Assembly: GCA_036426205.1 (NCBI GenBank)
Contig: WSYH01001934.1
Span: 21,001-85,000, forward strand
Direction of reading: 5' to 3'
Origin: Ascaphus truei
Lineage: Eukaryota; Chordata; Amphibia; Anura; Ascaphidae
Length of the DNA: 64,000 nt
The notes under the pieces were generated by a model. The model was not told the DNA's origin. It saw only the letters and a program-made list of their open reading frames with translations, and did no database searches. Below are positions 56,068 to 64,000 of the stretch, piece by piece (position 1 is the stretch's first letter; each line of letters begins with the position of its first letter). The translations under genes and the position numbers were made by a program.

Positions 56068-57961
56068 CTAGTAATGAGAATAAGAAACAATGAACAGGTC
56101 ACCATGGAAGGGAACATTCATTTGCAAATATTGTCCTCTCATGCAGACACATCTGCAGGCTTTTTCATCCCTCGGAGGTATAACTGAAGAACAAATGCTG
56201 AGAGTCAGAGATAAGAGCATCTTCTTCCCTTCAGCTCAGCGTACATACAAACCTGCACTAGAGGATTTACAGTACAATACACAGGAAGAAAAGCAAGCCA
56301 CAGCAACTGTGCTGCTCCATCTTCTCCAAGTATTGAAACCATACCAACAAAATAAATTGGGGTGGAGAAAAACTGAGAAGCTGTTGTGCCTGGACCAGAA
56401 GGAAATAAAACCACGGTTAGCAAGTGTCGCCCTTCAACATCCCACTGTGAGATACCCCACAGCAACACAAGTGGAATACAGATGTTACCCCCTGTGTCTG
56501 CTATCAGCACAGGTTATGGCCGCTTTAAGAATTACATTCCACTGGACCATGTGACTGTGCTTAGCCAATGGAATGACAGTTGGTGACAGTTGGAAAGGGA
56601 TTGCTGAGGGGACTGGGGGGCAGTTTGTTTTGATATGGTGAGGCTGCTGCAGAACACTCTGCAAGGGCCTGACCGATCCATGGAGTGAGGAGACTGGTGG
56701 ATTTTGCTGGCCAATACAAAGTACAGTGACACCTCCTCAGGGTACCACTGACACAGCTAGAGGAGATTCAGGATTAAAACAGCCAGAGGAAAGAATAAGA
56801 TCCCCCTGCTGTAACACAGGCTATGTTTTCAAATTCCTGTAAGAAGTCACAGCCTGCATCTGTTTTCAATCCAGAGCTCCACAAAGTTATTGTACCAATT
56901 CCCTGTCTGATCACAGGTATGTGAACTAATATGCAGTGGACTGTAAAATAATAAGACAGAGGCGCAGCATTAGTGATTTTGTTTAGTAGGATTCGAAATA
57001 TGTGTGGTTATGTGTGGCCCTAGTATGTATCCTCTGTTCAAATATAGAAAAGTAATATAAAGTTTGTTATAATTCCTTACAGTTTTGTTGTGTCTAATTA
57101 CTCCTGCTCCCCACTCTGTGTACCACCCACAATAAGGATGTAACCCCAAGTTACAGGCCTCAGGCCCCCACCTCAGTGACCGGCTCTATAGTCTGAGGTA
57201 AAGTAAAGAGGGGTTACACATAAAAAGTTAAAAGCCTTGTTATAAATGTGAATGACTGCTGCCCTGTGGAAAACTGCATGAGCTGAAACCAGCAGGTCCT
57301 ATTTTTAATGTCTGACGACGTTGTGAATAATTTGCCGGGTGGCTGTCTGCAGATTTGCAATGCTGATGCTTGCTGCCCGTTATGAGACTGCACTTGTCTG
57401 ACTGTTTTACACAGTCAAGCAAAATACTTTGAACCTGCAGTCCCACTGCTCGTTACCTTTGTCTTAACCTTATGTACTGTACCATTCTTACAACTGGAAG
57501 CTCACTAGGCAAAAATACATTCATCTCCTGAAATCCCAGCCCTGTCTAAAGTCAACATGAATGCTAACCATGAAAGGCAATGAGCCCAGGGAAAGCTGTG
57601 CACCACTACAATGTTAATTAATAGGCCCACAGTCAATGATGTCACCGGCAGCCATTTTTAATCCCCTTCCCCAAATGCAAAGAAATTCAAAGCTCCCAGA
57701 ATAGGGGGCTCCTGGTTGGACGACTATGGCAGACCTGCTCTGGAAAGACTCAGGTGACAAGCACACAAGTAAATAATTAAAGCGCTGATACTTTTAAGGA
57801 TTTTTATGTTCCTTGCAATAAACAGCACGTTTCAAGGCAATAAACAGCAAGCTTCAAGGCACGGGCGATCAGTCTGAACCAACTTAAAAAAAAATAAGTC
57901 TGCTGTTAAATTATATCGCTGTGCCTACACAGCAGCATATACTGTACTTCTGTGCTTAACG

Positions 57962-58060
57962 TGGGCTGGCAGAGTGGCTCAACGAGTAAAGAAACTGACT
58001 GATTAACGACACCGAGTTTGAAGCCGGGGAACCTGGTTCTTATGCCTCGGGTACAACAAA
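57962..58060 (+). mobile_element. tRNA-derived SINE fragment
   Basis: TGGCTCAACGAGTA and GAACCTGGTTCTTATGCC resemble the A and B boxes of a tRNA-derived promoter about 35 bp apart. The sequence is diverged and does not fold as an intact tRNA gene. Confidence 0.5.
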
Positions 58061-58172
58061 AAATGTTGTTGTGGATGAGAACGGTCTCTGTTTTCCTGCT
58101 GATAGCTGGGTATGCTATTCTTATGTGTTGGTTTTGTTGGGTGTGGTGGCAGCCGTACATATTCATTTAGAT

Positions 58173-58293
58173 CAGGCCTGCACAACTCCAGTCCTCAAGG
58201 GCCGCAAACAGGCCAGGTTTTCAGGATTTCCCTACTTCGGCACAGCTGGTTCAATTAGTGGATCAGTCATACTGAGCGAGTTGTGCAGGCCTG
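58173..58293. mobile_element. hAT-type MITE
   Basis: 121 bp, ends CAGGCCTGCACAACTC and its inverse GTTGTGCAGGCCTG. Flanked by perfect 8-bp duplications ATTTAGAT (58165-58172, 58294-58301). Its inner GTCCTCAAGGGC and CCAGGTTTTCAGGAT motifs match the relative at 55448. Confidence 0.9.
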
Positions 58294-59148
58294 ATTTAGA
58301 TGATTTGGGCATTTGAACTTAGACCTGGAATATAAAATGGTTATTAAAAAGCGGATAAGTATCCTTAGTGGAAAGCCCAGCTTTCCAACCGCCCCCACCC
58401 ACCGCATGAAATATACATATCACATGAAACGCCTTATCTGTTGCTTCTAAGAGACTTCAATTGCAGGTTACATAACCACACTCAGATGTGAGCCGGCGTT
58501 CCTATGATAGGCTTAATATTGCTGATAACTTTGTCAAATGATCTGAGAGCACAGAAGGCTACTGATTAAATCTAAGTTCTCAGAGTGCTGACATTTGCTC
58601 CTGTAAGGAGCTTAGCTTGGAAATGAAAGGGCTTTTCTATGTTGTATTCTCTACCAGAGTTCAAAACTATCTTGGAGAGAAATCTAGTTTTGACAGGAAT
58701 CGTTTTTCTTCTTGACAAAAGAAAGCTAGACGCATGTCCAGTAGTTTCAGGAAACCCGGTGTTAAAGGTAATACAGTGTGGCAGTAAATACAGTCTCTGA
58801 GAATAAAGCTGTGTCTTTCCAAAGGATTTGTCTTCATGGCACTATGAAAAATGAACATATGTTTTCTGTTTTGAGAACACTTTTTTCCCTCTTGGAATAG
58901 GGTGCTACTCCAAGCTCTCATTCATTCAGATGACAGTGAATTATAGATCCGTGTCCAGGCACTTTAAATCAGAGTATAGTCAGAGCACTGAAATTGTGGT
59001 GCTGTACAACACATTTCATGAGTAGTCAATGCAGAAATCCCCCTCAAAATCAGTAAAAACACTTATTTAAAATAGGGGATCCACAAGAGTTGAACTGCGG
59101 CACCCTGAGCTTCAAGAAACCCGTGGTGGATTTGATATCTAATTTTAG

Positions 59149-59150
<2 letters not shown>

Positions 59151-59202
<52 letters not shown>

Positions 59203-59307
59203 CGCGCGCGCACACACACGCGCGCGCACACACACACCGTCGCGTGCACACCACACACCTCGCGCACACGCACACTGCACAGCACACACACACCACCAAA
59301 AAAAACA

Positions 59308-59349
<42 letters not shown>
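59151..59349. repeat. CA-rich microsatellite at an AP2B1 splice donor
   Basis: Two CA runs separated by a CG/CA-rich stretch. On the gene strand the GT tract begins immediately after the donor GTGAGG of exon 59355-59614. Confidence 0.97.
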
Positions 59350-59351
<2 letters not shown>

Positions 59352-59354
59352 CAC

Positions 59355-59614
59355 CTTCCATGCTGGATAGGCAGGTGTTTGCGGTGAACCCCATGACTCC
59401 CTTCCACAAAGGCGTTGGGGGGTTTGTGATAGACGGAGGCCAGCGAGCCGATATGGCAAATCAGTTCATCCAGTAGAGTAGGCTCGATCAGGTCCGTCTC
59501 CTCAGAGATCAGGGGCTTCTCAGATAGCACCACCTCTTTGGCGGTTACCGGATCCGTGGAGAGAAGGCGCCAGTAGATGTAGCCGCGGTCTCGCAGGTCG
59601 GGGTTATCCGAATC
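59355..59614 (-). CDS. AP2B1: AP2B1 trunk exon (end of alpha-solenoid)
   Basis: 260 bp encoding [56 protein letters not shown] and [16 protein letters not shown] plus two bases. It is the C-terminal end of the HEAT-like trunk that packs in the AP-2 core. Donor GTGAGG is followed at once by a long GT-repeat (CA on the plus strand). Acceptor CCATAG. The preceding exon was not found before 64000. Confidence 0.97.
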
Positions 59615-60962
59615 CTATGGAGCGGGGCAGGGTGTGTGAATAAGATACCTGGCATTACTAAATACAAAAAGCACAATTCTACACCAACCAGCTCCAATTA
59701 AATAAATATTTTTATGGAACTTACTTTTTTTTTTAGTACCTTAAAGCTTATTTCACCCACATTAGAGCAATATTAAAAAAAAAAAAAACTCACCAATCCT
59801 CAACTTGCTATAATGATATATTGTGCCAGGGTAAAGACCAGCTTGGATTGTACACATCACATCACACACTCTTTTCAGCTTCTAGGTTCACTGGCTAGGC
59901 ACTTCTTTAACCCAGGCTGTACTGAAAAGCTGTGTAATACGACAGGCTTATAGGGTTCCATGTTAAAATGGATAAGAAGTAAAGAGTGACACGCTGTGCA
60001 CAGTTGCAGGTCATTACCCAGAATCCCTGGCTGCAGTGGAAGCATTGTTTGCCAAGCGATAATGGGGAAAGACAGGGTTGCAGGCCGGCAGAAACGTACA
60101 AATGTACCCACAAAAGTGGCGGATTTAGAAAACTGCTGCAGGCACTTAACCCCTTATTCATGCCGCCCTCGTTCTTCAGCAACAAATGACGCCGAGACGT
60201 CACATGGCGACACATTGCCATAGTAACGCCACAGCATCGTGTTGCAATGGCAACGAGACGCCGTGTGACATCGCAGCGTCTTTTGCTGCTAAAGGAGAGC
60301 GGCACGAAGCAGGAGCGTGGAATGAAGGAGAAGGTAACAACAGTAAAGAGGCCCCACGCTCTCCCCGGGGAATCAGTGGGGAAGAGAGCGGAGCCTCTGT
60401 ATATGGGAAAAAAAGGGAAATTTGCCGCCTACCAGGCCCAATGGGATATTTGCCACTGACCCACAAGTAGTATTTATATTTACTGTATTAGACTAAAGGA
60501 AGGTGTCATTCTTCCAAAAGCCCCTTATCTGCAGCTGACTGAAAGAACTGTACCAGCTGCTGTGTAAACAGAGAGGGAAAAACAGTGAGAAAGAGGACGA
60601 GACAGGACGAGAAAGTGTGCGAGAGAGCACGCCTGAGTTTTCTTGACAAACAGGGGAAAAAATGATAGATATATCTTTAAATCAGCGACTAGGGCTCCTG
60701 AACTCAACAAAAGGATTTATCTCGCTTTTGTGCATTGTTGAAATTGCTGCTCTCACTTTCTTGCATTCTCAGTTCAGCACCTTTGTGGTATTTCCTATTG
60801 TTGAGACACCAAACAGGGGATCCAGGGATGAGAAACATATACCAGGGATTGTCATACAAGTAAAAACCAAAAGAAAAAAAGTCAATAGCGCCTCTGTCCT
60901 TGGGGATTTCAGGGAAATGAGAGCATTCTAATTACAAAATGTTTTATTTATTTTTTTAAAGT
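59615..60962. other. AP2B1 intron, nothing recognised
   Basis: No further AP2B1 exon is visible. Contains a GC-richer block (60170-60400) with CG dinucleotides and short inverted motifs. Confidence 0.4.
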
Positions 60963-61056
60963 CAGTTAGCGCGTTGAGGGGCCTCTCGTGACCTCAACAC
61001 ATTTCACAACAGCGTGAAATGCGTTGAGGTCACGAGAGGCCACAACGCGCTCACTG
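60963..61056. repeat. Long palindrome related to the Penelope hammerhead region
   Basis: Arms of about 45 bp, for example GGCCTCTCGTGACCTCAAC and its exact inverse. The right arm holds AGCGTGAAATGCGTTGAGG, very close to GAGCGTGAAACGCGTTGAGG in the degenerate hammerhead at 1350-1369. No CUGANGA box is present. Confidence 0.8.
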
Positions 61057-61600
61057 ATTGGCTGAGGCAGAGTAACCAGGAAGTCCGGGTGGAGTAGCAA
61101 TCTCTGCGGCTGCTGCGGTCCCGACACATCAGCGCCAGCAAGCGGCTCCCTGCTCGTGCTCGTTTGGTTAGTATGTCTCCCTCAATGCAGTTTTATTACG
61201 CAGGCTGTGCATCACACTACATTTGGGTGTTATCGTGCGAGTCTGTTGGTGTCTGAGACTATAGTCTCTGTATAGGTTCACTGTGTTTGTTTATATGTAG
61301 TAGGAGTATATACTTCACTGTCACAGCGGTGTTGCAACCGCTTGTTTGGTGTATTTTAATGTACCTGGTCTAGTGAGACCTCTTATTAAAGTGTTTTTTT
61401 ATTCACATTTTCCCCTTTTTTATGTTATTCATATAATCTTATTGGGTACATAATCTCTGGTGTGCTGTGTGTGTATATTCTTGGGATTTACGGACACATT
61501 TACCAAGCAGTAAGTACCTCTATTCTATGGCCCATTCAATGTGTCTTACGGCTTAGCAGTGCATAGTAAATATGGTCTGTCATGATAATATCATGAGACA
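61057..61600. other. Probable Penelope terminal-region sequence
   Basis: GC-richer DNA followed by AT-rich sequence with a TTATTAAAG signal near 61383. It is assigned only by adjacency to the palindrome. Confidence 0.35.
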
Positions 61601-62480
61601 TTATGTCTTTTAATCAATCTGGTGCTTCAGGGGTTAATGTAGCCACAGTTTGGGTTTAAAAATACAATATATTGAGTTTATGACAGGTCAAGACTTTTCC
61701 TGGTCTTCAAAGGGGACTTAATTGTGACGTGTGTTGTTTAGGAGGTCATAAACGATAACAGAGATGAATCTGTCAGCCTTAAAGAAAACTAAACGTTTGT
61801 GAATAATTACTGGCGCATTCCAGAGAGGTGACACACAGGGTATGCTTACGCTGGAGGACTTTTTTTGAAAATGAGAATATCATGTAACATCATCTACTAT
61901 ACATACTAAGTGTCACGTGTGTAATTGTGGCACAGAGTCACATGCAATGAGGTCAGACATGTGAGGTCTAACTGGTACTAAGGGCCAGGGGCAAGTTTAG
62001 GTGCAAGGCTGTCATACTTAGTCCGTCATGACCGCCTAAATCTATTGATGTGACTCACGCGTGTCTAGGTACTAGAGAAGGGAAATTATGAATGCGTTTA
62101 TACATGGAGGAAAAACTTGAACGTCCTTTGATGGTAGGAGGTGGGCTTATGTTGTTTCAATGGAGAAGAATAGTACATAAGACTTAGCAAGGTATTATGA
62201 AACTCAGATTTCAATAGGTGTGTGTTTTAGACCAAAGATGTGAGCTCTATGGGAGAAAATTGATCGATTTCTGTTTTATGTTTTAACCTCTTATTACTGT
62301 AATTGTATGTTCTTCTAATCCTTTTTCTGTAATCTAAGTACTGTATTTTTATATATAAAAACATTTCATAAGTGATGCTTTGGGGCTCTGAATGAACTGT
62401 TGCACGCTCTGGAGAGAGTATTTACATGTTCGGACACATTTTGCTACAACAGATGTGTGTGTTAAGTGCCTAGTTTTTCT
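61601..62480 (+). mobile_element. Diverged LTR-like sequence
   Basis: Segments such as GAACGTCCTTTGATGGTAGG, GGGCTTATGTTGTTTCAATG and GTACATAAGACTTAGC align in order with the LTR at 38057-38175 (AAACGTCCTTGGGTGGGAGG, GGTTGTGTTCAATGG, TATAAGAACC). It may be a related solo LTR. Boundaries are not resolved. Confidence 0.45.
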
Positions 62481-62611
62481 ATTATAAACAGAGACCCGAG
62501 ACCCTGGGAGATATTAATTTTACATATTTTATTTGCATAATTCTTGTGTGGTGGAAGCCTATAGATATGATTGCAATTGAGTAAGGGTTTAATATTAACT
62601 CATTGAAAGTA

Positions 62612-62855
62612 CCTTGCAGAGGAGAAAGGTGAGTTGGCTAGAGTAGCTGTGTGTATTAACCCTGGTTGCATATCTAAATCACGTGATCACTTGTGTGCTG
62701 TTCGTGACATATGGTATATGGGACGGATTTAGGGGAGATATTGTTAATTTGAGGGACCTTTGAGAAGGTAAAAAGTGGGCCAGCTTGTGAGCTGTGTATT
62801 AACCCTTGTCCCGTATGTGGGTGACGTGCTCACAGGTGTGCCGTACGTGACATGG
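62612..62855. repeat. Two diverged copies of a ~95-bp sequence
   Basis: GTATTAACCCTGGTTGCAT...CGTGATCACTTGTGTGCTG TTCGTGACAT (first copy) corresponds to GTATTAACCCTTGTCCCGTA...GACGTGCTCACAGGTGTGCC GTACGTGACAT (second), spaced about 145 bp apart. Confidence 0.55.
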
Positions 62856-63532
62856 TCCTTATTCACTTTGTTGCTAGATGGGAGAGGTTTCTGAGTGAAG
62901 GAAATACCAAGACTACCTCATTCAGCAGTTATAAAAACACTTATGATAGAAACCGACCGACAAGACTCTATCGAGTTTAACTTTGGGTTATGACAAAGTC
63001 AGGCAGCACTAATTTGCCAAATTTTCTGTGTGTGTGCCAGGAGAAAACGGGCTCATTGCGGATACAGCAAGGGGTTCTACAGCTCACTTATACACAAGCA
63101 AAGCTGGAAAAGGGCCGGAAAGACCATGCTCTGGTTTTGAATCATTAAAGGCCACACATTCTTCTCTCCTCTGTGTTGAATGGAGGCCAAGTGCTGATAA
63201 ATAGCCAGATATCCAGAAGCACTTATTAGATGCAGCAGGGGGCTATAGGCACAGCAGGGCACAATGTGTTCTGAAAGAGGCATTGCCTCTCAGCCTACGC
63301 TCCTCACTGCTCGGAAAAGAACAATGTTTTGTGGTTGTGTAACAATAAACCGTCTGCACAGATCTGAAGCAAAGCATGTGGCGCTGCTCTTTGTCCTCGC
63401 ACAAAGGAGAAACTCTCCCAGTCATGATTTCAGGACTTCAGAAAGGAAACTGGCCAGTCATGGGTTGCTTAAAATATAACCCCTGAATTATAAGAGATGC
63501 CTGTTGGTAACAAGCCGAGGTCATTCTTTAGT

Positions 63533-63580
63533 GCAGTGGTGCTCAAGTTCAGTCCTCGAGGGCTACCATAAGAAAAGCTC
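63533..63580 (+). mobile_element. hAT-type MITE end fragment
   Basis: CAGTGGTGCTCAAGTTCAGT and CCTCGAGGGCTACC match one end of hAT-type MITEs with CAG termini. The other end was not found. Confidence 0.5.
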
Positions 63581-63799
63581 TAAGTAACACATATCAAAAC
63601 GATAAGCACAGCCCTAATTATCACCAAGACAACTTGCTTAGCTACGTATTGTCCTTAAAATCAGGCATCTAAACTTTCAGCCCCAATGGGCTAGTAAACA
63701 GAGCAACTACAGGGCAAAAATGGTAATGTTTAAAAATGTATTTATGGGTGTAGACCCTGATTTAATACAAATGTTTTTCTTATATAGCAGCAACAGTAT

Positions 63800-63905
63800 A
63801 TGCAGCACCTGAGGCACAGGAAGGTAAAGTGCTGTGCCCAAGGTCACAAGGAGCTGACATTGCTATTCGAAGCAAGTTACTGAATGGTGCCAGGCCATAA
63901 GGCAC
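63800..63905 (+). mobile_element. CORE-SINE/MIR-like fragment
   Basis: GAGGCACAGGAAGGTAAAGT and GCCCAAGGTCACAAGG fit the conserved MIR core. It is diverged and short. Confidence 0.45.
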
Positions 63906-64000
63906 CCTATAACCGGATGATTTGCATATGCCATGTGGGTTAAAGAAAACAAAGCTCTTAAAATGTCACGGTCATTAAATTCTTTATAAAATGTTGGCTG

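Larger units (their letters stand above)
26590..64000 (-). other. AP2B1: AP2B1 gene locus (3' half), AP-2 adaptor beta subunit
   Basis: Ten minus-strand exons encode the last 439 residues of AP-2 complex subunit beta. AP-2 links clathrin to cargo and PIP2 at the plasma membrane during endocytosis; the beta subunit recruits clathrin and accessory proteins. All introns are GT-AG and codon phase is continuous. Beta-2 is preferred over the AP-1 paralogue because of LGSDLGGGIGGSPA, FGVIP, FSCLIPLHVLFVEDG and NPNYT followed by LSLKCR, all AP2B1-like. Intron sizes from 3' to 5' are about 2.0, 18.9, 0.7, 1.2, 1.2, 0.8, 0.7, 2.9 and 3.3 kb. The first half of the gene lies past the right edge. Nothing suggests inactivation. 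Confidence 0.95.

Noticed and set aside
57962..58060. Functional tRNA gene
   Set aside because: Box-like motifs are present but no cloverleaf with a proper acceptor stem forms; a tRNA-derived SINE fragment fits better.
26590..59614. AP1B1 as the identity of the adaptor gene
   Set aside because: Hinge and appendage residues (LGSDLGGGIGGSPA, FSCLIPLHV, FGVIP, NPNYT) fit AP2B1 rather than its AP-1 paralogue.
59615..64000. A further upstream AP2B1 exon
   Set aside because: I looked for the trunk segment that precedes [11 protein letters not shown] on the minus strand and saw no matching frame with splice sites.

Overview
The window looks like vertebrate nuclear DNA, most likely from an amphibian (frog-like). 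It is AT-rich and intron-dominated, with long CA, GT, AT and GA simple repeats and dense layers of transposable elements. These include L2-like, RTE and L1/Tx1-like LINEs, Penelope-like elements with GIY-YIG and hammerhead-ribozyme remnants, Ty3/gypsy and other LTR elements, and hAT-type and Harbinger-type MITEs. There is no bacterial-style gene organisation. The organism assignment is an inference from protein similarity and repeat content.

The only intact host gene recognised is the 3' half of AP2B1, the beta-2 subunit of the AP-2 clathrin adaptor, on the minus strand. Ten exons run from 59614 down to a stop codon at 26590-26592. All junctions are GT-AG, phases agree, and together they encode 439 residues: the end of the trunk, the clathrin-binding hinge, an optional 14-codon exon and the whole C-terminal appendage. 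The 5' exons lie beyond position 64000. One intron (28851-47793) is almost 19 kb long and holds most of the nested transposons.

Layout by region. 0-3.1 kb: the 3' end of a Penelope-like element with a decayed hammerhead motif, then an L2-like 3' end split by a solo LTR. 4.2-4.6 kb: a MITE. 5.2-8.8 kb: LTR/ERV-like sequence with a tRNA-Lys-type primer site and a second partial LTR copy. 10.0-13.5 kb: a minus-strand L2-like LINE with endonuclease, reverse transcriptase and 3' end. 13.57-15.5 kb: a minus-strand LTR and polypurine tract preceded by an intronless coiled-coil sequence, part of which is clearly lamin-like. 16.6 kb: a hammerhead-like motif. 17.3-19.5 kb: a minus-strand Ty3/gypsy fragment (zinc knuckle, protease, RT). 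19.5-26.6 kb: mostly anonymous DNA and the AP2B1 3' UTR.

26.6-59.6 kb is the AP2B1 exon-intron region. Inside the large intron are a 31-bp GA minisatellite (30.75-31.05 kb), a Penelope remnant between two copies of a ~290-bp sequence (31.3-33.8 kb), a CA-rich tract (33.8-35.5 kb) and an RTE LINE (35.6-46.0 kb). The RTE was split by an L1/Tx1-like LINE with a 16-bp target duplication, and that LINE was itself split by an LTR retrotransposon of about 5.2 kb. Beyond 59.6 kb are a long palindrome related to the Penelope hammerhead region, an LTR-like stretch and old SINE remnants.

The most unusual item is the lamin-like coiled-coil sequence upstream of a polypurine tract and LTR at 13.56-15.54 kb. 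It could be a host gene captured by a retroelement.
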